The notes under the pieces were generated by a model. The model was not told the origin of the DNA. It made no database searches and saw nothing but the letters and a program-made list of their open reading frames with translations. Shown here piece by piece: positions 1 to 7,177 of a stretch of 64,000 nt of DNA. Origin of the DNA: Pseudopedobacter sp038243635 (GTDB taxonomy: Bacteria > Bacteroidota > Bacteroidia > Sphingobacteriales > Sphingobacteriaceae); NCBI GenBank assembly GCA_038243635.1, contig JBBSQW010000014.1, positions 28,497 through 92,496 of the forward strand, written 5' to 3'. Both the position numbers and the translations under genes were made by a program. The number at the start of each line of letters is the position of its first letter. Positions within the stretch are counted from its first letter, which is position 1.

Positions 1-722
1 GTACTATCTTTATCGAAACCGCTTTTATTTCTAAAACGAAGGGATTTAACATAAAAAGCAATATCCCAAACTTCTTCATCAGACAGTTCATCGAAAGAAC
101 GCATTCCAGTGCCTTCAATACCCAATCTTGTTGTATTAAAGACCTGCAATGGGGAAACATGACCCATTAAATTACTATCTTGAAAATCGGATGGTCGCGG
201 AGTAAAGCTGGCAGAAAGAGGCCCATCGGCCTGGCCATTTTTACCATGACAAGACTGACAGTTTGCTAAAAACATTACTTTCCCTTTTTCCATATCTGGA
301 TATTGCCGGGGACTTATTTCAATCAAACTCAGTAAAAGAAACTGCTTTTTGATACTTTGAGCTTTAAATAAAATGACCTTAGGGTCTTTTTTTTTCTGTA
401 TACTTTTTAATAAAATCGAAAATTCATGATCAAACCATTTTTTATCGATTCCCGGTACTGAAGCAGCAACAGAATTGAACATAGCAATACATTGGGCGGT
501 AAAATCATTCATTTCAATGTATTCGGATGGATTAATAACGTTGCCGTCTTTTACTGCCATACCGTAATCTTGCGAAATATAATCCAGCAGATTCACTACC
601 GTTCTTGCTTGCTTAGTCAGTGTTTTATTTTGCTCGTTTGTTTGGGCATAGCCAAAGAAGCAAAGTGTAATTAAAAAGGCAAAAACGGATAAACACTTGT
701 TATTGAGGAATGCGCTAATCAT
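1..722 (-). CDS. cytochrome c/FTR1-type iron permease, N-terminal part (cut by window edge)
   Basis: The first 240 codons of a larger gene that runs off the left edge. Residues 1-26 form a signal peptide. Residues 44-67 (NLLDYISQDYGMAVKDG...) match the stretch that precedes the permease in bacterial FTR1 proteins. A class I cytochrome c domain follows, with heme motif CQSCH at 155-159 and a GTGMRSF segment near residue 208 that can supply the axial Met. In Bacteroidota this N-terminal layout belongs to cytochrome c/FTR1 fusions that import iron across the inner membrane. The permease helices with their REGLE motifs would lie outside the window, so the permease call is inference, while the cytochrome c is seen directly. 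The ATG overlaps the stop of the upstream peptide gene (ATGATTAG), so translation is probably coupled. Confidence 0.72.
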   Translation of the reverse strand, partial: MISAFLNNKCLSVFAFLITLCFFGYAQTNEQNKTLTKQARTVVNLLDYISQDYGMAVKDGNVINPSEYIEMNDFTAQCIAMFNSVAASVPGIDKKWFDHEFSILLKSIQKKKDPKVILFKAQSIKKQFLLLSLIEISPRQYPDMEKGKVMFLANCQSCHGKNGQADGPLSASFTPRPSDFQDSNLMGHVSPLQVFNTTRLGIEGTGMRSFDELSDEEVWDIAFYVKSLRFRNKSGFDKDS

Positions 723-876
723 TATTTATTGACATGGGTTGTAAATGATAATATTGCTGATTGGAAGAATGAGCATGTGCTACATTTGAGTTTGATGCAC
801 TTTCTTGAGCCGGAGCATCCAGAATAAAACTCAGTGCTAAAACCAAAAAACCACAGAAAAAACATAGTGTTCTCAC
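715..876 (-). CDS. small secreted peptide upstream of the iron permease
   Basis: A 53-codon frame starting at GTG. It encodes a basic start, a strongly hydrophobic segment (residues 3-20), a likely signal peptidase site after APA (21-23), and a short His/Ser/Gln-rich tail with HAH at residues 34-36. It overlaps the permease start by 8 bp (GATTAG/ATGATTAG), the spacing of coupled genes. A TATCTTTG -7 box lies only 4 bp before the GTG, so the transcript may be leaderless. The His-rich mature end and the shared promoter suggest a metal-related role, but no family is recognised. A second frame starting at ATG 865 is also open but has no signal-peptide character. Confidence 0.5.
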   Translation of the reverse strand: MRTLCFFCGFLVLALSFILDAPAQESASNSNVAHAHSSNQQYYHLQPMSINND

Positions 877-880
877 GCGA

Positions 881-888
881 CAAAGATA
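881..888 (-). promoter_or_regulatory. Bacteroidota -7 promoter box for the iron permease operon
   Basis: TATCTTTG on the minus strand fits the TAnnTTTG consensus of Bacteroidota primary promoters exactly. No clear -33 TTG is present at the usual distance, so the promoter may be weak or regulated. The box overlaps the end of the 887-907 palindrome by two bases. Confidence 0.6.
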
Positions 889-907
889 TTTAGAATTATT
901 CTAAATA
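887..907. promoter_or_regulatory. 21-bp perfect palindrome, candidate Fur-family operator
   Basis: The half-site TATTTAGAAT is repeated in inverted orientation around a single central base (897). Its 7-1-7 core TTAGAAT-n-ATTCTAA has the same architecture as PerR/Fur/Zur boxes. It sits just upstream of and partly over the -7 box of an iron-uptake operon, which is the expected place for an iron-responsive repressor. The palindrome is seen directly. The regulator is inferred. Confidence 0.6.
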
Positions 908-990
908 AAGATACCTAATTTTAATTTACTGGTTAACCCTCAAGGGTCAGCTATAGAATTACTCTTCTAAGGTCGAAAAGTGCTTTAACG

Positions 991-1458
991 TTAAACATCC
1001 ATTTTCAACCTCGAGTCAAAGTTAAACAGAATAACATCCAGTACTTTTATCTTAGAAAAATCAGGATGAGCCGGGTTTAACAAATAATTATATTCTCGAT
1101 CTACAATTGCCGACGGAACTTTCAACACTGCAGAACCCATATCCGAAAGCCATCTGTTCCCTAATTTCTGATTGATAGGGTAATGCGAAACCTTAAACCA
1201 TTCGGTACTTAGCTTTTGTAACTCCGACAGCCTTATTTCCTCGATAAACAATTGATCATTCAACTCAATCATTGCCATCGAAAATCTTCCAGAATTTAAA
1301 GCCGAACCACTTTTGTGCGCCAAAACCTCCAAACAAGATAACGAAGCCGACCCAGCCGTATAAATCATCCGTTCGTTCTCGCTATTCCACCGACCAGCAA
1401 AGCCTGGCGCAAATGGTGAGGAAGCAAATTTTGTTTGGGTAATTCTGTAAACTAACAT
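991..1458 (-). CDS. RES-domain toxin (NAD+-degrading type II toxin family)
   Basis: A 155-residue protein of typical RES length. The family signatures are visible: an Arg in the N-terminal YRIT segment, GRWN at residues 22-25, a Tyr in MIYTAGS (32-38), a Glu in SCLEVLAH and VPSAIVDREYNYLLNP near the C-terminus. RES toxins (for example MbcT and ParT) bind an Xre-type antitoxin and deplete NAD+ or modify PRPP synthetase. The adjacent upstream gene encodes just such an antitoxin, so the pair is a RES-Xre module. The 73-bp gap between the genes is longer than the usual overlap but contains no obvious promoter. Confidence 0.88.
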   Translation of the reverse strand: MLVYRITQTKFASSPFAPGFAGRWNSENERMIYTAGSASLSCLEVLAHKSGSALNSGRFSMAMIELNDQLFIEEIRLSELQKLSTEWFKVSHYPINQKLGNRWLSDMGSAVLKVPSAIVDREYNYLLNPAHPDFSKIKVLDVILFNFDSRLKMDV

Positions 1459-1531
1459 TTTGCAGACTAAAGACTCAAAGCAGCAAGCTCAACGCAAATA
1501 CTGAATGAAAAAGAGAGTAAAAACATTGTTT

Positions 1532-1987
1532 TTAAGCCAACACACCGTGATCTATACGGTTTAACTCGTTTATTACAATGTTAATGCCCGTAATAGAATC
1601 TAATAAATCATTTGGCTTTGCATCAATACCAATATTGTGTTGTGGCAGCCAGTTTTTAAACTCTTGCACAGATCCAAAAGTATCTATGCCCTTATCATAA
1701 AGTTCTAATAAGAAAAGAACGTGTTCACTTAAACTAGTACTGAGTTCTTTTGGATTATTTAAATGCTTACGAAGCGTAGGTTCGGTTAAATCTAAGTTTT
1801 TAGCCATATCCAAGCGGGTAGTACCACTTATTTGAAGTAAATCATTTAATGATTTAGATGACAAACCACCTTTAATTACTTGCAACCTACTAATTGGAGA
1901 CTCAAAATAGGTTTGGTAAGGCACCAACATATCTTCAACTATAGGTGGCTTGCTGTCTTCATCATCCAAAACCTTGTAGTTTTTCAT
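1532..1987 (-). CDS. Xre/MbcA/ParS-type antitoxin (DUF2384)
   Basis: A 151-residue protein with an N-terminal extension, a helix-turn-helix region (about residues 50-80, SLNDLLQISGTTRLDMAKNL) and a C-terminal toxin-binding segment (FGSVQEFKNWL followed by PNDLLDSITGINIVINELNRI). This order is that of the Xre plus DUF2384 antitoxins that neutralise RES toxins and repress their own operon. The longest frame begins at TTG 1993, and the ATG at 1987 was chosen. A TACATTTG box (minus strand, 1991-1998) lies immediately upstream, so the message could be leaderless. Antitoxin-first order fits type II modules. Confidence 0.86.
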   Translation of the reverse strand: MKNYKVLDDEDSKPPIVEDMLVPYQTYFESPISRLQVIKGGLSSKSLNDLLQISGTTRLDMAKNLDLTEPTLRKHLNNPKELSTSLSEHVLFLLELYDKGIDTFGSVQEFKNWLPQHNIGIDAKPNDLLDSITGINIVINELNRIDHGVLA

Positions 1988-2078
1988 ACCCAAATGTAAT
2001 AATTTTCTTTTTAAATTGAAAATATTTTCACATCCTTTTCATTAAATCTATCTTCTAAGTTTTGCCGTTATTAAACTG

Positions 2079-3044
2079 ATGAAACAAATATTTGCCATAG
2101 TTATAATTTTGATAAGCAACTTAAAGCTTTTTGCGCAAAGCGATCAAACTGCAAACCAGGAATTTATTGAGCGTTATAAGCAAAACAGCGAACTTTCCTA
2201 CACATCGCCACTTTCCGAAATTGGCGCTCCATCTAAATATCTTTTATCGGGAAAGTTAACGACTACTTACATGATATTGGGAACTAAATCCTTACCGATT
2301 GCTTTCGCTTTAATACCCGATTTTACCGTTCGTGTTAGAAACGAGAACTCTGCAGGTGTTAGAACACCGAGTTTTAAATTAGGGGGAACGGCGTTTATAC
2401 GCTTAAATAAAGACGTAAAAAACTATAAATATGCAGAGCTTGGCTTTACACATCACTCAAACGGACAAGACGCTTCCGCTGTAAACACAGATGGAACAAT
2501 AAATACTTATAATGGTAATTTTAGCACTAATTACCTAACTACAAGCTATCGGTTTGGTAAATTTGATAATCATGAACAAGCGGAAAATTATAATTCTTAC
2601 AACCATAAAGTAGGATTAGAATGGCATAAGTGGTTTTCTTACGAAAAAGCGCTTGAAGGTAAATATGGGTTTACTCGTTTGCTTTATGATTTTTCGTTTA
2701 GAAAGTACGCGTTTTACACCAGCGAAAAAGAAAATAGGTGGAAAAAATCGACGTCAAAGGATAACACAAAAAAGAGTTTAGAAAAAGAGTTTTTACGATT
2801 GAACGCACAATTTTCTTATGCGGTAAATGCTATGAACAGCAGTCCACTTACTGATATCAAGAAAAGGCTAAACGCAGAACTTACTGCAAATTACAGTTTG
2901 CCTTTTATGCATAATGTGTTTTTGATGGCCACCGCTGGCTATTACGGCGAAGATCGATATAATATTTACTTCGGCGACAACTATCCGTTTGTACGGTTTG
3001 GGATTTCCACAGGTTTTATCAAATACAAACTAACTAAAAACTGA
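2079..3044 (+). CDS. outer-membrane beta-barrel protein, OMPLA (PldA)-like phospholipase A
   Basis: 321 residues with a signal peptide (1-20, ending FAQ) and alternating beta strands through to the end. The segment YAELGFTHHSNGQDA (118-132) carries His125-x-Ser127-Asn-Gly, the same H-x-S-N-G arrangement as the catalytic HDSNG of E. coli outer-membrane phospholipase A (His142/Ser144). An Asn-rich stretch about 14 residues later could provide the third catalytic residue. OMPLA hydrolyses phospholipids that reach the outer leaflet. The overall sequence is divergent and the basic, Lys-rich loop at 218-240 is unusual. Barrel location is likely, enzymatic activity is inference. It converges on the DUF502 gene with 12 bp between. 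Confidence 0.6.
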   Translation: MKQIFAIVIILISNLKLFAQSDQTANQEFIERYKQNSELSYTSPLSEIGAPSKYLLSGKLTTTYMILGTKSLPIAFALIPDFTVRVRNENSAGVRTPSFKLGGTAFIRLNKDVKNYKYAELGFTHHSNGQDASAVNTDGTINTYNGNFSTNYLTTSYRFGKFDNHEQAENYNSYNHKVGLEWHKWFSYEKALEGKYGFTRLLYDFSFRKYAFYTSEKENRWKKSTSKDNTKKSLEKEFLRLNAQFSYAVNAMNSSPLTDIKKRLNAELTANYSLPFMHNVFLMATAGYYGEDRYNIYFGDNYPFVRFGISTGFIKYKLTKN

Positions 3045-3056
3045 TTCACTAACTAC

Positions 3057-3650
3057 CTAGTGAATAGAACTTACCCCACCGGAAACAATAAATTTCATGG
3101 CCTGAGCCGATGTCATTTTTAACGGCTTTACTTGTTCTGCTTTTACAATCAATACCTGCCCCGCAAACGAGTATGACCATGGGAAATAAACAGCCACATC
3201 TCCTTTTAAACCAATAACGGTTAAATCTTTTTGAGTTAAAAAACCAATTCTTTTGAAGCCATGACTGTCTTCTACCAACACCGGCTCATTCAATTTTTTA
3301 TCATCTCCAACAAAAGCTTCCGTTAAATCTTTAATAGACGAATAAATAAACTTAAAAATTGGGAGCTTATTTAACCATTTACTAAACCAATTATAAATAG
3401 GTTCGGTAATTAAGTAAGTGGCAATAATACCTGACACTAAAATCACTAAAATCACAGAAAGCAAACCTAAACCGGGTATGTACAGAGGCTTCCCAGTGGT
3501 CGGGTCTACAAAAATCCACTCGCTTAAATTAAGCGCATCATCCACAGAAGAAAAAGCCCAAAACAGCAAAAAGAATGCTGCGCCTAAGGGCAAAACAACC
3601 AATAATCCCTTAATAAAATACCTTAATAAGGCACTAAAAATCCTTTTCAT
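3057..3650 (-). CDS. DUF502 family inner-membrane protein
   Basis: 197 residues with two hydrophobic helices (about 12-33 and 58-82) followed by a soluble domain containing the family-typical strings LPIFKFIYSSIKDL and GFLTQ. Length and layout match DUF502 proteins, which are widespread in Bacteroidota and of unknown function (plant members are COV-like). It lies 8 bp downstream of murF-alr on the same strand and is probably co-transcribed. Confidence 0.82.
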   Translation of the reverse strand: MKRIFSALLRYFIKGLLVVLPLGAAFFLLFWAFSSVDDALNLSEWIFVDPTTGKPLYIPGLGLLSVILVILVSGIIATYLITEPIYNWFSKWLNKLPIFKFIYSSIKDLTEAFVGDDKKLNEPVLVEDSHGFKRIGFLTQKDLTVIGLKGDVAVYFPWSYSFAGQVLIVKAEQVKPLKMTSAQAMKFIVSGGVSSIH

Positions 3651-3658
3651 AATTCTAA

Positions 3659-6112
3659 TTATTCGTAAAAGTACACTCTTTTTACTCGTTGCGAAATGTT
3701 AGTAATCACTTCATAAGGAATGGTGTTCACTTGTTTAGCAACTTCATAAACGCTCAAGCCCTCTCCGAAAATAATTACATCATCTCCCTCAGCTGCATCA
3801 GCACCTGTTATATCTAACATCGTCATATCCATACAAATGTTACCTATGGTTGGCACCACTTGGTTATTGATCAGCATGATTCCTTTTCCGTTACCCAATA
3901 TTCGCGGATAACCGTCCGCATAGCCTATTTTAACGGTAGCTATTTTACCATCGTAAGGCATTACTCCACTTCTTCCGTAACCAACGGTATCCCCTTTTTT
4001 TAATGTTTTTATTTGGGAGATGGTAGTTTTTAAACTTAAAACGTTCGCCAATAAAGGCTTTTCTTCCTCCACACTTTCGATACCATAAAGTCCAATACCC
4101 AATCGCACCATATCAAACTGTGCTTCTGGCCATTTACTAATGCCAGAAGTATTTGAAATGTGTTTCAAAAAAGAATAGGAAAGGCTGGCTTCCAAAATTT
4201 TTGTCATCGACTCAAAATCAGCAATTTGTTGTAAAGTAAAATCATGGTGAGCTTCATTATCACTAGCCACCAAATGCGAGAACACCGACTTTACTCTTAA
4301 CACAGATTGGGAAGTGATTGTAGCAACTAACTCCTTAATGGCGTCTTTATCAAAACCCAGCCTATGCATTCCGGTATCTAATTTGATATGAATAGGATAA
4401 TCTTTCGCATTTTTATCGATTAAAAAATCAGTGAAAGCCTGCAAAATTCTTAAAGAATAAAGTTCTGGCTCTAGGTTATAATCGAATATCGCTTCGAAAG
4501 AAGAGACTTCCGGGCTTAAAACCATTATTGGAATATTAATCCCGGCTTGTCTTAATGCAACTCCCTCATCGGCGTAAGCCACCGCTAGATAATCTACTCT
4601 GTGGTGTTGCAATAAATTAGCCACCTCGTCGCTTCCGCTACCATAAGCAAAAGCTTTAACCATTGCCATTAGCTTTACACTAGGCTTTAATTTCGCCTTA
4701 TAATGTTTCAAATTGTGAACAATAGCGTTCAGGTTAATTTCCAAAACCGTATCATGCACTTTTTGAGTTAGCATTTTACTGATTTTTTCAAATTCGAAAT
4801 CTCTTGCTCCCTTCAGTAATATCGTTTCACTTTTAAAAGCACCACTTTTAAACTGTCCAATAAAATCATCCGTATTTTTATAGAACAAGCTCCCTAACGG
4901 AAACAAATATTTATATGTGTTAAGTTCTGGACCAATTCCAATAAACTGGTTTAATCCTTTATTTTCGATTAGGTTAGCGACGTCTTGATAAAGGTCTTCG
5001 GTAGATTTACCCGACTGGTGAATATCTGATAAAATTAGCGTTTTTTTAGGGTGTTGATTCTGTTGATTCAGAAAATCTAGTGCAATATCAAGCGAAGAAA
5101 AATCAGAATTGTACGAGTCGTCAATAACTGCAGACTGGTTAATTCCATTTTTGAGCTCTAAACGCATTTTAACAGGCAAAAGTTTCGCCATTCTTTTAGC
5201 AATCGCTTCTTGCTTAATACCAAAACATAAAAGAGTAGCCCAACAAATTACCGCGTTCTCTATCGAGACTTGATTACTGAAAGGAATTGTGATTTCGATA
5301 TTAGCTTGTTGGTATATGGCAGAAATTGTTGTGTTTCCCTCATTGCGAGTTATTTTATCGACTCTTAAATCCGCATCCTCAATTACGCTCCATGTAAAAA
5401 CCTTTTTGCCTGCTGGTAACGCCCATTCGTATTGGCTATTTGCAATTAGGATGTTTACATTATCAAAAAGAGAAACCTTTTCCTGTAATTTTTGGGCTCT
5501 ACTTTCAAAACCTCCATCATGTGCAGCGGCAATATTGGTCAAAATCCCAACACTTGGTTTAATTACATTCTCTAAGTATTTCATCTCGCCGACGGTAGAA
5601 ATGCCTGCTTCAAATATTCCCAAGTTATAGTCATCGCTCATTTGCCAAACCGAAAGAGGCACTCCAATCTGCGAATTATAGCTTTTTGGGCTTCTTACAA
5701 TATCGTAATCTGGCGCTAAAAGTTGATAAAGCCATTCTTTAACAATTGTTTTTCCATTACTTCCTGTAATTCCTATAACGGGATAATTGAATCTTTCGCG
5801 GTGAATCGCAACAATTTGTTGCATAGCTTTGGTAGTATCATTAACCCAAATAAAATTAGCATTTGGATAAGACTCCGTATCAAAACCTAAATCAGTTAAA
5901 ATAAAAGTGTTTACGCCAAGCTTATAAAGCGGAGAAATATACTGATGAGCATCTCTAGTTCCTTTTAAAGTAAAGAAGACCGAATTTTTAGCGTCGGTAA
6001 TTTTACGGCTATCAGTTAGTAAATGTTTAATAACTTGTTGTGGACTATTAAGCATAGACTTAATACCTGTAATTTTTGATAATTCTTCGGCCTTAAAAGA
6101 AAACTGCGACAT
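3659..6112 (-). CDS. murF-alr: bifunctional UDP-MurNAc-tripeptide:D-Ala-D-Ala ligase / alanine racemase
   Basis: An 817-residue fusion. The N-terminal half is MurF: P-loop GITGSNGKT at 114-122, an AGIS segment and a DDSYN segment in the Mur ligase C-terminal part. The C-terminal part (about 450-817) is a fold-type III PLP racemase with the cofactor Lys in MVKAFAYGSG, then KLDTGMHRLGF, the VGYGRSG segment with the second catalytic Tyr, and a C-terminal ISQRVKRVY. It makes D-alanine and adds D-Ala-D-Ala to the cytoplasmic peptidoglycan precursor. The fusion is characteristic of Bacteroidota. The racemase motif reads KAFAYG where most enzymes have KADAYG, a common variant in this phylum. It is divergent from recX by 48 bp. 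Confidence 0.95.
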   Translation of the reverse strand: MSQFSFKAEELSKITGIKSMLNSPQQVIKHLLTDSRKITDAKNSVFFTLKGTRDAHQYISPLYKLGVNTFILTDLGFDTESYPNANFIWVNDTTKAMQQIVAIHRERFNYPVIGITGSNGKTIVKEWLYQLLAPDYDIVRSPKSYNSQIGVPLSVWQMSDDYNLGIFEAGISTVGEMKYLENVIKPSVGILTNIAAAHDGGFESRAQKLQEKVSLFDNVNILIANSQYEWALPAGKKVFTWSVIEDADLRVDKITRNEGNTTISAIYQQANIEITIPFSNQVSIENAVICWATLLCFGIKQEAIAKRMAKLLPVKMRLELKNGINQSAVIDDSYNSDFSSLDIALDFLNQQNQHPKKTLILSDIHQSGKSTEDLYQDVANLIENKGLNQFIGIGPELNTYKYLFPLGSLFYKNTDDFIGQFKSGAFKSETILLKGARDFEFEKISKMLTQKVHDTVLEINLNAIVHNLKHYKAKLKPSVKLMAMVKAFAYGSGSDEVANLLQHHRVDYLAVAYADEGVALRQAGINIPIMVLSPEVSSFEAIFDYNLEPELYSLRILQAFTDFLIDKNAKDYPIHIKLDTGMHRLGFDKDAIKELVATITSQSVLRVKSVFSHLVASDNEAHHDFTLQQIADFESMTKILEASLSYSFLKHISNTSGISKWPEAQFDMVRLGIGLYGIESVEEEKPLLANVLSLKTTISQIKTLKKGDTVGYGRSGVMPYDGKIATVKIGYADGYPRILGNGKGIMLINNQVVPTIGNICMDMTMLDITGADAAEGDDVIIFGEGLSVYEVAKQVNTIPYEVITNISQRVKRVYFYE

Positions 6113-6160
6113 GTGCGCAAATTTGACAATTATTCACGAATATCACTAATTTTATAGCTT

Positions 6161-6640
6161 ATGGAACCAAAAATAAACCAGCCAGTGAGTTATCATTCTG
6201 CCTTATTAAAAGCCGAAGCTTATTGTGCCTACCAAGAAAGAAGCCAATATGAAGTTAGAGGAAAGTTAATAACATTAGGTTTACGCGGTTTAGATATAGA
6301 AAATATCATTGTGACCTTAATAGAAAATAATTTTTTAAATGAAGAACGCTTTGCGATAGCTTATGCAAATGGAAAATTAAGGATTAAAGGTTGGGGACGA
6401 AGAAAAATTAATGATGGCTTAAAATTTAAACAAGTATCTGCTCCGCTGATTAAAAAAGCATTGAAAAATTTAGATGAGGATGAGTATTTGATAAAGTTAA
6501 AAGAGTTGCTAGAGAAAAAACGACCACTTATCAAAGAAAAACAGGAGTATAAGCTGAATTATAAACTCGGCCAGTACGCTATAAGCAGAGGTTTTGAGCC
6601 GGATTTAGTTTTTTATGTATTGAAAACTAATGAATTATAA
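6161..6640 (+). CDS. recX: RecX, regulatory protein for RecA
   Basis: 159 residues, the usual RecX length, made of repeated three-helix units: ALLKAEAYCAYQERSQYEVR with a following L..L.......I...I..L...NFLNEERFA block, then GRRKINDGLKFK, then CDD-like repeats at the C-terminus. RecX binds RecA filaments in the cytoplasm and limits recombinase activity. A TTG-n21-TAATTTTA pair in the 48-bp divergent gap may be its promoter, though it deviates from consensus at the last base. recA is not in the window. Confidence 0.88.
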   Translation: MEPKINQPVSYHSALLKAEAYCAYQERSQYEVRGKLITLGLRGLDIENIIVTLIENNFLNEERFAIAYANGKLRIKGWGRRKINDGLKFKQVSAPLIKKALKNLDEDEYLIKLKELLEKKRPLIKEKQEYKLNYKLGQYAISRGFEPDLVFYVLKTNEL

Positions 6641-6669
6641 AAAACTTTCAATTTTTTTAGTTCGGCGAC

Positions 6670-6699
6670 TTGCAAAGAATGTTTTTCTGTCTATATTTG
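6670..6699 (+). promoter_or_regulatory. consensus Bacteroidota promoter of the tRNA cluster
   Basis: TTG at 6670-6672, exactly 19 bp, then TATATTTG at 6692-6699. This is a perfect TTG-N19-TAnnTTTG promoter, placed 34 bp before the first tRNA. The strength of the match fits a stable-RNA operon. Confidence 0.85.
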
Positions 6700-6733
6700 C
6701 AACCCGCAAGGGAAACAAAGTTCTTTAAAATAT

Positions 6734-6806
6734 GCGAAAGTAGCTCAGTTGGTAGAGCACAACCTTGCCAAGGTTGGGGTCGCGAGTTCGAATCTCGTCT
6801 TTCGCT
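6734..6806 (+). tRNA. tRNA-Gly (GCC), first copy
   Basis: A 73-nt cloverleaf: acceptor GCGAAAG/CTTTCGC, D stem GCTC/GAGC, anticodon stem CAACC/GGTTG with loop TTGCCAA (anticodon GCC), T arm GCGAG-TTCGAAT-CTCGT, and discriminator T. No CCA is encoded. It is identical over the whole length to the second copy at 6985. Confidence 0.97.
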
Positions 6807-6845
6807 CTAAATACTTTAATTAGTATTTATTAAGCTTAAATGCTT

Positions 6846-6930
6846 GCTCAGATGGTGGAACTGGTAGACACGCAGGACTTAAAATCCTGTTCCCGTTAAG
6901 GGAGTGCGGGTTCGATTCCCGCTCTGAGTA
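6846..6930 (+). tRNA. tRNA-Leu (TAA)
   Basis: An 85-nt class II tRNA. It has an anticodon stem-loop CAGGA-CTTAAAA-TCCTG with anticodon TAA, a long variable arm (CCCGTTAAGGG), T arm GCGGG-TTCGATT-CCCGC, and acceptor GCTCAGA/TCTGAGT with a G1-U72 wobble and discriminator A. It lies 39 bp after the first tRNA-Gly and is probably in the same transcript. Confidence 0.95.
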
Positions 6931-6931
6931 C

Positions 6932-6969
6932 AAAAAAAACTTCTTACATGCCCGTAAGAAGTTTTTTTT
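6932..6969 (+). terminator. intrinsic terminator after tRNA-Leu
   Basis: Stem ACTTCTTAC / GTAAGAAGT with loop ATGCCC, flanked by an A-run before and a T-run after, so it could act on both strands. It lies between tRNA-Leu and the second tRNA-Gly, which starts only 15 bp later. Confidence 0.85.
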
Positions 6970-6984
6970 ATGCTCAAATTACAA

Positions 6985-7057
6985 GCGAAAGTAGCTCAGT
7001 TGGTAGAGCACAACCTTGCCAAGGTTGGGGTCGCGAGTTCGAATCTCGTCTTTCGCT
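6985..7057 (+). tRNA. tRNA-Gly (GCC), second copy
   Basis: Exact 73-nt duplicate of the tRNA at 6734, with the two following bases also shared. Because a terminator precedes it by 15 bp and no room for a promoter remains, it is presumably expressed by read-through. Confidence 0.96.
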
Positions 7058-7177
7058 CTTCACATCCAATCCACGCTAATCGGCTTTTCAATTGCCTTGG
7101 ACCTAAGCCAAATGCAATTGACGGTATTAATAATTTCCAACTTCAAAACCATACAAAAAACGTACTTTCGCATAATT

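Noticed and set aside
492..674. Plus-strand 60-codon frame
   Set aside because: Lies antisense within the cytochrome c/FTR1 gene, whose frame has clear signal-peptide and heme motifs.
7016..7177. Extended start of the DEAD-like gene inside tRNA-Gly
   Set aside because: The frame is open by chance through the tRNA. The credible ATG is at 7178, and the earlier part has no helicase similarity.
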